NCBI GenBank assembly: GCA_902500695.1
Contig: CABVRQ010000006.1
Coordinates: 28,244-92,243 of the forward strand
Direction: 5' to 3'
DNA: 64,000 bases
From: an uncultured Nitrospira sp.
GTDB taxonomy: Bacteria > Nitrospirota > Nitrospiria > Nitrospirales > UBA8639
Positions 25,781-33,785 of this stretch are shown here, one piece after another. Under the pieces are notes generated by a model that was not told the origin of the DNA, searched no databases, and saw only the letters and a program-made list of their open reading frames with translations. Made by a program: the position numbers and the translations under genes. Each line of letters starts with the position of its first letter. Position 1 is the first letter of the stretch.

Positions 25781-26725
25781 TCAGACGGTCGCGGGGAACA
25801 GAGCCATCTGCCTAAACGTGTTCTTCAAGCTTTCCTTTTCAAGACCGTACTGCCCATACGCCCAGGTCCGACTCGCCGAGCCAAACAGCATTTCATCACC
25901 CAATGAAAGGCCGCGGAAAGGAATAACATGTCCCCGCTCACTCAACAGTCGCCCGACCAAGCTTCCAATTCCCCCGGTCCGACCATGTTCTTCCACCGTC
26001 ACAATGGCATGGGCGTTTCGACACGCTTCCCAAAGTCTGGACTCGTTGCACGGATTCATTCGATATAAATCCACAATGGCAACTTCGATCCCTTCCTCCA
26101 GCAATTGATTCGCCGCTTCTCGTACCCTGGCAAGCATGATCCCGTTGGTCACCACACAGAGGGATTCACCCTGTTGAATCGTCTCGAGCCCTAAACTGAA
26201 ATCATGTTCATCGGGAGCGTATATCGGCTCATATGGGTCCTTATCGATCCGGATATAGGCAGGGGCGCCACTCTGATATGCCCGCTCCACCATAGCCTTG
26301 ATGGCGACACCATCTGCAGGCAGATAAATCGTCATCCCTGATAGGGTTTGGAGGAGAGCACAATCATGTGTCGCATGATGAGTGGGTCCATCTACCCCAT
26401 ACGACAAGCCGGGCCCCATTCCGAGAAGGATGACCGGGGCCTTTAATGCACACACGTCTAATTTCAACTGTTCATAACACCGCGTGGTGATATGTGAGGC
26501 TATCCCATAAACAAAGACCACATGACCGGAAAGTGCCAATCCGGCCGCCACGCTCATCATATTTTGCTCACTAATGCCCACATTGAGAACTTGCCGAGGA
26601 TACGATTCTTGAATCTGACTTAATCCCATGGCTCCCATATCATTGGTTAGGACAATCGTCCGGGGATTGTTGGCCACAATCTGAAACACACTGTCAAAGA
26701 CCGCATCACGAAAATCATGAGCCAT
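25781..26725 (-). CDS. Transketolase-like C-terminal subunit
   Basis: A 314-residue subunit carrying the pyrimidine-binding and C-terminal domains of a split transketolase. AVDSVFQ-like helices lead to VLTNDMGAMGLSQ and VLNVGISEQNMMSVAAGLAL with the catalytic-type Glu in GISEQ, then PVILLGMGPGLSYGVDGPTHHATHD, and a C-terminal domain with VVTNGIMLARVREAANQLLEEG. The start ATG lies inside the end of the N-terminal subunit gene (11-base overlap), so the two subunits are made together. In a sugar cluster it could move a two-carbon unit onto a keto-sugar, or supply sedoheptulose-7-phosphate. Neither is shown by sequence alone. Confidence 0.9.
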   Translation of the reverse strand: MAHDFRDAVFDSVFQIVANNPRTIVLTNDMGAMGLSQIQESYPRQVLNVGISEQNMMSVAAGLALSGHVVFVYGIASHITTRCYEQLKLDVCALKAPVILLGMGPGLSYGVDGPTHHATHDCALLQTLSGMTIYLPADGVAIKAMVERAYQSGAPAYIRIDKDPYEPIYAPDEHDFSLGLETIQQGESLCVVTNGIMLARVREAANQLLEEGIEVAIVDLYRMNPCNESRLWEACRNAHAIVTVEEHGRTGGIGSLVGRLLSERGHVIPFRGLSLGDEMLFGSASRTWAYGQYGLEKESLKNTFRQMALFPATV

Positions 26726-27581
26726 GAGCCATCTCCATCGTGACCGCAGAACCTGAGGAGGACCTTGCATCCATCAGCTGCCGAATGGCCTCTTCCACTT
26801 CTGCACCCTTTGGAATCCGGTGATGCCAATCGACTGAGGCCTCCATAAATGAGACTCCCTTTCCCTTCATCGTTTGAGCCACAACCATCAGAGGTTTCAG
26901 GGAAGTTCTTTGACGAAAATTTCGAAATACCATGTCTAATTCCTCAAATGAATGCCCATTGATGGACACGACCTCCCATCCAAAAGCCTCCCATTTGCTG
27001 GCAAAGGGCTCCAGGGCCATATTGTTTTCGGTATAGTTGGTCGCACCTAAACCATTCCGATCAATGATCGCGACCAGGTTGTGAAGTTGGTGATGGCTCG
27101 CAAACATTGCCGCTTCCCATACCGATCCCTCCTGACATTCCCCATCCCCCATGACCGTCACAACTTTCCATGGGCCTGACTGAAGCTTGGCTCCCAAGGC
27201 CAATCCAGCACTCAGGCCTAACCCATGGCCAAGTGATCCCGAAATCGCCTCCACACCTGGAATATTCGTATCGGGGTGACCAGCTAAGAGACTCCCTGGG
27301 CCGCAAAAATTGTCTAACTCTGTTTTGGGTAAAAACCCCAAATCCGCTAACATCGCGTACAAGGTCAAACATCCATGTCCCTTACTCAGAATGAATCGAT
27401 CCCGGTCTTCCCATGTTGGATTATGAGGCCGAACGTTGAGATGCCCTCCATAAAACAATGCCACCCCAATTTCCACCCAGGAAAATGCTGGAGGAACATG
27501 GCCTTTCCCGGCTTTCAACGCGGTCCTGAGAATATGGAGTCTCAGTTCTGCGGCTTTGTCTTGTAGAGCCTGAACATTCAT
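26715..27581 (-). CDS. Transketolase-like N-terminal subunit
   Basis: A 288-residue thiamine-diphosphate-binding subunit. It has GKGHVPPAFSWVEIGVAL, DRFILSKGHGCLTLYAML, GSLGHGLGLSAGLAL and the ThDP/metal motif GDGECQEGSVWEA followed by ...LVAIIDRNGLG. The ATG at 27581 begins 1 base after the stop of the NUDIX gene. Split transketolases of this type occur both in central metabolism and in sugar or antibiotic clusters. The setting between a NUDIX hydrolase and an SDR favours a dedicated role in this pathway. Confidence 0.9.
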   Translation of the reverse strand: MNVQALQDKAAELRLHILRTALKAGKGHVPPAFSWVEIGVALFYGGHLNVRPHNPTWEDRDRFILSKGHGCLTLYAMLADLGFLPKTELDNFCGPGSLLAGHPDTNIPGVEAISGSLGHGLGLSAGLALGAKLQSGPWKVVTVMGDGECQEGSVWEAAMFASHHQLHNLVAIIDRNGLGATNYTENNMALEPFASKWEAFGWEVVSINGHSFEELDMVFRNFRQRTSLKPLMVVAQTMKGKGVSFMEASVDWHHRIPKGAEVEEAIRQLMDARSSSGSAVTMEMAHGS

Positions 27582-27582
27582 G

Positions 27583-28143
27583 TCACACCACCAACCGCGA
27601 ACCAAGTTGCCATTCAGCAAGACTGAAAAGGGATAATGCTGGAATATGCTCAAAACCTCCCGAGGTCACGAGGGCTTTAAATTCCGGTGGTGACAACAGA
27701 AGGACGTCTTGGTCCGGAACGTTGGGAGTATGGGGAGGCACCTGGCAATCTTGAGCCATAAATAAATAATCTCTGGCACTGTACCGATTCATCATGATAT
27801 GTCCGCTCCCTAACAACCGAAGAGTTCCGGCCCGATACCCCGTTTCTTCATGTAATTCCCGAACTGCGGCCTCTTCTGGAGTTTCACCCTCCTCAATACT
27901 CCCGGCAGGAAATTCAAGGGTGCTCCTTCGTAAGGCAGGTCGAAATTGACGAATGAGAATAATTTCTTCGTTTCTTGTGATGGCTAGCACTAAAACGCCG
28001 TCTGAGCTCTCAATGCGGTAAAAGGGTTGTCGGTCCAAGTCAGAAAGCTCATTCCAGGTTTCTTCATGTACACGAAACCACGGACACTCGAAGGTCTCCT
28101 TGGTCCTCCCCATTCGGGGATAACCGGATGTCAGAAATGACAT
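27583..28143 (-). CDS. NUDIX hydrolase (ADP-ribose-pyrophosphatase-like)
   Basis: A 186-residue NUDIX enzyme. The complete NUDIX box is visible as GSIEEGETPEEAAVRELHEE followed by TGY (about residues 82-104), preceded by RQFRPALRRSTLEFPAG typical of ADP-sugar pyrophosphatases. Such enzymes cleave nucleoside-diphosphate-linked compounds. In this cluster it might clear an unwanted nucleotide-sugar or act as a house-cleaning enzyme. It lies between the GHMP kinase (12-base gap) and the transketolase N-subunit (1 base apart). Confidence 0.9.
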   Translation of the reverse strand: MSFLTSGYPRMGRTKETFECPWFRVHEETWNELSDLDRQPFYRIESSDGVLVLAITRNEEIILIRQFRPALRRSTLEFPAGSIEEGETPEEAAVRELHEETGYRAGTLRLLGSGHIMMNRYSARDYLFMAQDCQVPPHTPNVPDQDVLLLSPPEFKALVTSGGFEHIPALSLFSLAEWQLGSRLVV

Positions 28144-28155
28144 GTCGTCACCCTC

Positions 28156-29298
28156 TCAGGATCGATGTCCAACAAGAACTTTCTCCTTGACCTTTTTAGG
28201 AGTCTTAAGGGAGGGTAGCCGTCTTCGTTCCAATCCCTTATGGGCCACATCTTCGTCCTTATCCGTCCTTTCCACCTCGGATGGACATCCACCGGATACC
28301 CGTCTATCAGCACCGTCATAATAAATAATGCTGCTTCCTGATTGTGAGAAAGAAAACGGCACGCAAACATAGGGATTCATCGCTGAAAGAAAATGTGCCT
28401 GTCTGGAAATCGGAACATAAAACAACATAAACCCGCTGCCTCCAGCCCCAGAAAGCTTCCCACCAATAGCCCCATTGTCCAGTGCTTTTTTGTAAATTTC
28501 ATCAATCGTGGAATTGGAGATACCCTCAGAAAGGGAGCGTTTCAGCATCCAGCTTTTATGGAGCAACTTCCCGAACTCCTCCAGGGAACTGGTGCCACTC
28601 AAAATATCAAGACCTTTGTCCACCATCGCATGCATGTCTTTCAGTTCCGCAGAACGGAGAGAAATATTATTGGCGACATTTTTAGCAATGTCAGAACCTA
28701 ATCGACTCGTGCCGGTATAGAGCAGGACCAAATTTTGTTCAAGTTCGGCCAAACGCCCCAATGACAAAGTAAGAGGCTCGACTTGAATCTGTCCGTCTCG
28801 TAGAAAACGAATAACATTAAATCCCCCAAACGCGGCGGCCACTTGATCCTGGGAACCAACTGTTTCCTTTAAGATATCTCGCTCCAGCGTGAATGCCTGG
28901 CGGGCCAGATCCATTTTTCCCAACATCTCCCCCTTCAACCCGGTGAGCGCTTTCACCAGGCCGACCGAAAAGGAAGAGCTGGATCCAATGCCCGATCGAG
29001 CTGGCAGATCCCCCTGGTGCTGAATTTCCACTCCCTGAGAATCATCAAAACCTAAAAACCGGAGACCTTCTCGAACCGCAGGATGCAGAATTTCTCCAAT
29101 TGTCGATACCGTTTCAATATGAGACCATACAATCCGGTGTTTAATATTGAAAAATGGAGGAAGATATCGACAACTCACGTAGCAATACTTATCAATGGTG
29201 GTGGAAAGAACCGCACCCTCTTCCCGAAGATACCATTGCGGATAGTCCGTGCCTCCTCCGAAAAACGACAACCGATAGGGGGTTCGAGAGATAATCAC
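28156..29298 (-). CDS. GHMP kinase, heptose-7-phosphate-kinase-like
   Basis: A 380-residue GHMP kinase. Motif 1 IISRTPYRLSFFGGGTDYP (residues 2-20) is characteristic of D-glycero-D-manno-heptose 7-phosphate kinase HddA and relatives; the ATP loop is LPARSGIGSSSSFSVGL, and motif 3 is GGKLSGAGGSGFMLFY. HddA makes heptose 1,7-bisphosphate on the way to GDP-heptose. The GTG start overlaps the stop of the upstream dehydratase gene as GTGA. After about residue 330 there is an unusual basic tail of about 50 residues (ERRRLPSLKTPKKVKEK) beyond the kinase fold. Partner genes gmhA and hddC are not in the window. Confidence 0.85.
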   Translation of the reverse strand: MIISRTPYRLSFFGGGTDYPQWYLREEGAVLSTTIDKYCYVSCRYLPPFFNIKHRIVWSHIETVSTIGEILHPAVREGLRFLGFDDSQGVEIQHQGDLPARSGIGSSSSFSVGLVKALTGLKGEMLGKMDLARQAFTLERDILKETVGSQDQVAAAFGGFNVIRFLRDGQIQVEPLTLSLGRLAELEQNLVLLYTGTSRLGSDIAKNVANNISLRSAELKDMHAMVDKGLDILSGTSSLEEFGKLLHKSWMLKRSLSEGISNSTIDEIYKKALDNGAIGGKLSGAGGSGFMLFYVPISRQAHFLSAMNPYVCVPFSFSQSGSSIIYYDGADRRVSGGCPSEVERTDKDEDVAHKGLERRRLPSLKTPKKVKEKVLVGHRS

Positions 29299-30272
29299 GC
29301 AGCTTTGCTCCTCTTGTGGTAACGCCTTCGATAAAAATCCAGAATGCCTTTTAACGTTTCTTCAAAGGGAATGCGTGGCTCCCAACCGGTGGCGGCTTTG
29401 AATTTTGACGTATCCGGAATCTGCAACGTGACATCCGAAGGCCGCAACAGAGCGGGATCCACCACATGCTCGATGCGACAGGCGGCCATGCCTTTGAGGA
29501 TTTCGAGCATGTCCCGCAGTGTCATCGTACGGTTACCTCCGATATTGTAGACTTCCCCTGCCGGGCACTTTTCCATCAGCACCCAGTACGCGCGCACGGC
29601 ATCGCGAACATCGGCGAATGTCCGAATACTGTCCAAATTTCCGACCCGGATCGGATTTTTCCGAAGCCCATACTCCACCTCGACGATTTGCTTGGCATAG
29701 GCGCTTTCCGCAAAGACATCGCCCCGCCGAGGACCGGTATGGGTAAACATCCTGGTACGCACGGTTCGAATGCCGTAAGACAAAAAGTATTGAAAGGCAA
29801 TCATGTCTTCCCCGACTTTGGACACCGCATACGGGCTGGCCGGACGAAAGGGATTTGCCTCTGTGATGGGAACTTCATCTGCCAATACCTGTCCGTACAC
29901 TTCTGAAGAACTGCAGACATGCACCTTGGCATCAACTCCAGTAATGCGGAGCGCATCGAGCAAATTGGTTGTCCCGATCACATTGGTGGACAGCGTGTCA
30001 ATCGGCGCATCAAAACTTGTCGTAACAAATGATTGTGCAGCCAAATGAAAGATCCAGTCCGGTTGGACTTTTTTGATCACGACAATGAGTGAATTCAGGT
30101 CTCGAAGGTCGCCATAATGCAAGGTCATGCGATCCTTGATGGCGACAAGATGATCTAGAGGGGTTCGCCATCGAATTAACCCGTGTAGGTCCACGTCCGG
30201 ATGATCCGCAAGGATATACTCTGCTAAGTGACTGCCCACCATTCCTGAAATTCCGGTAATCAACACTTTCAT
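29295..30272 (-). CDS. GDP-mannose 4,6-dehydratase-like SDR
   Basis: A 325-residue extended SDR. AAGGAA stands 8 bases before the ATG at 30272. Features: VLITGISGMVGSHLAEY (cofactor loop), HLAAQSFV, SSSEVYG, an intact YAVSK active site, RMFTHTGPRRGD and a C-terminus PSDVTLQIPDTSKFKAATGW as in GDP-mannose/GDP-heptose 4,6-dehydratases and GDP-6-deoxymannose reductases. It lies directly before the heptose-kinase-like gene, a pairing seen in Campylobacter and Burkholderia 6-deoxyheptose clusters, so its substrate may be GDP-mannose or GDP-manno-heptose. Confidence 0.88.
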   Translation of the reverse strand: MKVLITGISGMVGSHLAEYILADHPDVDLHGLIRWRTPLDHLVAIKDRMTLHYGDLRDLNSLIVVIKKVQPDWIFHLAAQSFVTTSFDAPIDTLSTNVIGTTNLLDALRITGVDAKVHVCSSSEVYGQVLADEVPITEANPFRPASPYAVSKVGEDMIAFQYFLSYGIRTVRTRMFTHTGPRRGDVFAESAYAKQIVEVEYGLRKNPIRVGNLDSIRTFADVRDAVRAYWVLMEKCPAGEVYNIGGNRTMTLRDMLEILKGMAACRIEHVVDPALLRPSDVTLQIPDTSKFKAATGWEPRIPFEETLKGILDFYRRRYHKRSKAA

Positions 30273-30309
30273 GTCGCATTCCTTTGATGAGGTGGTCCGA
30301 TCATCTCTA

Positions 30310-31449
30310 TTAAAAAGGGCCTTTGAACCGTTTATACACATCAGGCATCGATTGCGTATCGGGCAAGGGCACCCCATGTCCCTTCCTCCCGGTCACGGAA
30401 GTGGCCAACACATCGACAAGCTGTCGCAAATCAGGATAAAAGAGGTCCTCTAAACACTTGGCGGTAGGACAGGGCGCCGGCTGCATTCCCAACGTCACCA
30501 CCGGTGCCTTCAAACATCCGGGATTTCGTTCAGCGACTACACGGCACACCTCCGCGCATACACCGTATTCCCGCCAACTCGTATCCGCCACGACCAACCG
30601 TCCCGTTTTTTCAATACTCTGCATGACCAAATCCCAGTCCGGACTGGACACACAATGCAAATCAATCACTTCGCATTGAATATCCGCCACCCGGGCCAAG
30701 TGTTCGGCTGCTCTCATGGCTTCCAACACCATGATGGAGGTGGCCACAATGGTGACCTCCTCACCTGGCCGCACTAAGCGGGACCCAAAGGGATCGGTCT
30801 CCTGCCCGGTAGATAGAGGAGCCACATAAAATTGCAGGTCGTACATCAACCGGTGCTCGAATGAGATGACGGGGCCCCGGTAGCGATCAATCACCGCCGG
30901 ATAGGTGTCGAGAATCGATTGCGAACTCGAGGGCATCACAACCCGCAACCCAGGGATATGCGCGAAAAGAGATTGGAGGCTTTGTGAATGTTGCGCGCCT
31001 TGCCCCCAACTTCGCCCCACGATCATGCGAATCAACATAGGCACGTCAAACCGGCCACCGAACATATATTTGTATTTGGCGGCTAAATTAATAATCTGAT
31101 TCATAGCTAGCAAGGAAAAGTCCGCACGAATATGAGTCTGAATCGGATACAACCCATTTAACGCGGCTCCAATGGCTATCCCGGTCATACCTTCTTCTGC
31201 AAGAGGCGTATCCATCACCCGATCCGTCCCGAACGCTTGAGCCAATCCTGTGGTGGACCCAAAGATCCCTTTATGATCATCCACGCCCTGTCCCATGATG
31301 ACAACCGAATCATGACGTTCTAGGGCGTCACGCATGGTCCAATGCAGGGCATCCCGGTAACTCATGACCTCCGTGCCTGCCTCGACGCAAAGACCCGACG
31401 ACGCCGCATTATTCCCAAGAGGGGCGAGGGCCGTATTACACGACATCAC
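30310..31449 (-). CDS. 2-oxoacid dehydrogenase E1 beta-like subunit
   Basis: A 379-residue protein of the E1 beta type (pyruvate, acetoin or branched-chain oxoacid dehydrogenases). Features: YRDALHWTMRDALERHDSV, MDTPLAEEGMTGIAIGAAL with the catalytic-type Glu, RMIVGRSWGQGAQHSQSL, and a C-terminal PDWDLVMQSIEKTGRLVVADT. The GTG start lies 9 bases after AGGAGG inside the end of the alpha-subunit gene. No E2 or E3 gene is present. It forms a ThDP enzyme with the alpha subunit, perhaps adding an acyl or two-carbon unit to a sugar, or serving a separate oxoacid reaction. Confidence 0.88.
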   Translation of the reverse strand: MMSCNTALAPLGNNAASSGLCVEAGTEVMSYRDALHWTMRDALERHDSVVIMGQGVDDHKGIFGSTTGLAQAFGTDRVMDTPLAEEGMTGIAIGAALNGLYPIQTHIRADFSLLAMNQIINLAAKYKYMFGGRFDVPMLIRMIVGRSWGQGAQHSQSLQSLFAHIPGLRVVMPSSSQSILDTYPAVIDRYRGPVISFEHRLMYDLQFYVAPLSTGQETDPFGSRLVRPGEEVTIVATSIMVLEAMRAAEHLARVADIQCEVIDLHCVSSPDWDLVMQSIEKTGRLVVADTSWREYGVCAEVCRVVAERNPGCLKAPVVTLGMQPAPCPTAKCLEDLFYPDLRQLVDVLATSVTGRKGHGVPLPDTQSMPDVYKRFKGPF

Positions 31450-32365
31450 GGAGTAATTCCTCCTCTGCGGGAAATGGACTGCTCATGGCAAAATGTACTG
31501 CTTCGTCAATTTCTTTCATAATGGCGGGTCGCATCGTTTCCGCTAGGTCACCATACTGTTCGAGAGGATCCTGTCGTTTCCAAGCCAACCACTCCTCAGA
31601 TTGGCGGTAGCCACACATGAAGTCCTCGCCTGGCCCGACATGCTCTTTGTACCGATAGGTCCGAATCTCCACAAATACCGGTTCTCGTGTGGAACGAACC
31701 TGTCGAACGATATCTGACATCGTGTTCGCCACTTTCACCAAATCATATCCCTCGGCCAAATGATGCACCGGAAGGCCGTATGATCGTGCATGATCAAGAA
31801 GGTCATACCCCTGTCTGGCTTTTTGTGAGGAATGCACCGCTAATCCGTTGTTCTCACACAGAAACACCACCGGCAAGCGATGAAGAACTGCAAAATTCAA
31901 CGATTCGTGATAAACGCCTTCTTCCGTGGCTCCGTCTCCAAACACCCCAACCACTACTTGATCGTGACCCAGACGTTTTGCCGCCAAAGCCGCTCCCACA
32001 GCATGAGGTATCGTACTGGCCACCACAGCCGAGGCACCCATCAACCCTACATGGGGAGCCGCCAAATGCATGGAACCAGCTTTTCCTCGAGCACACCCGG
32101 TAACTTTGCCATACAGCTCGGCAAACATTTCCGCCAAATTTCCCCCTTTAGCCAGATAAAAGGCATGGCTACGGTAAGTACAAAAGACCAGATCTGTTTT
32201 TCTCAGATCCCGACATGCCCCTACGGCGACAGCCTCCTGTCCAATCGATAAATGAACCGGACTTTGAATACCGTCGCTAGGATAGAGTTCTATGATCCGT
32301 TCTTCCACCAGGCGAATTCGAAGCGCCTGAAAGAACAGTTCACAAAATTCTTGAGAATATTCCAT
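31436..32365 (-). CDS. 2-oxoacid dehydrogenase E1 alpha-like subunit
   Basis: A 309-residue ThDP-binding subunit. It contains PVHLSIGQEAVAVGA, YRSHAFYLAKGG, GCARGKAGSMHLA, and the ThDP motif GDGATEEGVYHESLNFA (from residue 143) followed by LPVVFLCENN. The ATG at 32365 fits the family start; the frame continues upstream for 57 non-conserved codons. It is the first gene of the glycan cluster, after about 500 bp of gene-free sequence. It forms a heterotetramer with the beta subunit, whose gene overlaps it by 14 bases. Confidence 0.88.
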   Translation of the reverse strand: MEYSQEFCELFFQALRIRLVEERIIELYPSDGIQSPVHLSIGQEAVAVGACRDLRKTDLVFCTYRSHAFYLAKGGNLAEMFAELYGKVTGCARGKAGSMHLAAPHVGLMGASAVVASTIPHAVGAALAAKRLGHDQVVVGVFGDGATEEGVYHESLNFAVLHRLPVVFLCENNGLAVHSSQKARQGYDLLDHARSYGLPVHHLAEGYDLVKVANTMSDIVRQVRSTREPVFVEIRTYRYKEHVGPGEDFMCGYRQSEEWLAWKRQDPLEQYGDLAETMRPAIMKEIDEAVHFAMSSPFPAEEELLRDVV

Positions 32366-32862
32366 ATTTATAGCGATTATCCCTCTGCCTCGATCAACGG
32401 TTTCAGAACGTGCACCACAGACTGTGAAAATCTTTACGTTCTTTTTAACACTGTGAAGAAGTTCAAGTTTTATGCCATGCAGTTCAAGACCAAACGGCAA
32501 GGTTTCAGGCCACAATGAAGCCGATTTCCCCATCACTCGAAAAAAAATTACCGACTAGGAATTCCTTGCTGATAAACCAGGAAATTTCTGCCTGGAAAGG
32601 GACAGGATGGTTGAAGGCAAGACCTGAGAAGGCAATGAAAGCTTATTGATCCTCCGCTTTTGGTACAACTTCCCAGCGGGGCTCCCAATGGTTAGAACCT
32701 CAACCCTACCTTTTGGCCAGAGGGAAACAGCCCTCTTGACCCAGGCTATGGATTTTATTCCCTCGCCCATACAAGTTTGCAATTTCAGTCAAGGCGCACA
32801 AGGCCCTGAAGGGACCATGTGATGGCTTACCAGGAATGACCCTGAACAGGAGTGTCTTCGCG
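32366..32862 (-). other. About 500-bp gap between csrA and the glycan cluster
   Basis: No open frame here has recognisable protein features. The minus strand has a run of eight T (32547-32540) after a weak TTCCT/AGGAA stem, which could be the end of the csrA transcript. An AGAGGG/CCCTCT hairpin (32719-32736) lacks a T tract. The gap probably holds the promoter of the glycan cluster, but I find no convincing sigma-70, sigma-28 or sigma-54 site. Confidence 0.5.
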
Positions 32863-33114
32863 TTAGGTTTGTTCGGTGGGTTTAGATTGAGAACTTTTCT
32901 GTCTGGGAAGGCTGGCCAGATACTTCGGATCTGAGGATACGGCATTTAGATTTTCCTGCCGGACGGCCTCATATAATTCTTCACGAAGAACACGGACATG
33001 CGGAGGGCATTCAATCCCGAGGCGAACCTGTCCTCCTTTAATTTGGACAAGGACAATGCGAATATCATCTCCCAATCGAATGGCTTCATCAATTTTTCTA
33101 GTGAGTATGAGCAT
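32863..33114 (-). CDS. csrA: Carbon storage regulator CsrA
   Basis: RNA-binding post-transcriptional regulator of 83 residues. MLILTRKIDEAIRLGDDI and VRLGIECPPHVRVLREELYE are the conserved CsrA core with the RNA-contacting Arg in VLREE. The C-terminal 20 residues (from DPKYLASLPRQ) extend beyond the common length of 60-75; such tails in FliW-regulated CsrA proteins help form the FliW-binding surface. AAGGAAGG lies just before the ATG. fliW is the next gene upstream. Likely targets include the flagellin leader at 6674-6710. Confidence 0.96.
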   Translation of the reverse strand: MLILTRKIDEAIRLGDDIRIVLVQIKGGQVRLGIECPPHVRVLREELYEAVRQENLNAVSSDPKYLASLPRQKSSQSKPTEQT

Positions 33115-33224
33115 GGTGCCTTCCTTGGCTTTGAGGTAAAGTTCGCATGTGGAACAATTGTAATGACATCAAAAACGAATTACACCTGGCCCGCCTTGCT
33201 TCTTCGGAGGTGTGGCTGCATTGT

Positions 33225-33698
33225 TTACACCGATGCCGCCTCTGTCACCCCTTCAGGGTGGGGTTGACCCGCAGGCTGATGGAATAAGGGATACCGCAAG
33301 GGGATTGATTCATGGAGAATCAATTGTTTTCCACTTCTGGTTCGTCCATTTACGACCAGAGGTGCACGAAGATTTGCTGTCGCCTGATCTGGATGATCTG
33401 AGGGAATCGTGATGACGGCCATGATTGAAATTGAGTCGGTAGGTGTCATATCCAATTCCACCAGTCCTTCGCCGGATAGGTTTGTTCGGAAATCGGGTTG
33501 CAACGAATCCACGTCCATAATCACAAAAGCTAAGCTCGGTTCATCCACGGACTGAAACCACTGATAGTCGGCATCCTCTGGCGGATCGAGCACCACATAC
33601 CGTCGGAAAGCTGGAAAACCTACGAGGCCGGATGGGAAGGTTAAAAGCGTGTCATCCGACACATCTAACATACCGAACCGACTAGTCTGAATTTTCAT
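33225..33698 (-). CDS. fliW: Flagellar assembly factor FliW
   Basis: A 157-residue FliW. It starts with KIQTSRFGMLDVSDDTLLTFPSGL, has VGFPAFRRYVVLDPPE, then FQSVDEPSLAFVIMDV and IMAVITIPSDHPDQATANLRAPLVVN, which cover the family length. FliW binds free flagellin and, when flagellin is exported, binds CsrA and relieves its repression of flagellin translation. Directly upstream of csrA, the standard pairing. The stop lies 110 bases before the csrA start. Confidence 0.96.
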   Translation of the reverse strand: MKIQTSRFGMLDVSDDTLLTFPSGLVGFPAFRRYVVLDPPEDADYQWFQSVDEPSLAFVIMDVDSLQPDFRTNLSGEGLVELDMTPTDSISIMAVITIPSDHPDQATANLRAPLVVNGRTRSGKQLILHESIPLRYPLFHQPAGQPHPEGVTEAASV

Positions 33699-33785
33699 GA
33701 TGGTATGTTCTCCAAATAGTTTAATAGTTTCATCTTCATGCCGAGGCGAGCCAGCCTTCGAGCTCTATCTCAAATTTTTCCGTGC

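Noticed and set aside
32555..32945. Two minus-strand frames next to csrA that look faintly like a transposase remnant
   Set aside because: They have no catalytic residues, no inverted or direct repeats, and one overlaps csrA in another frame.
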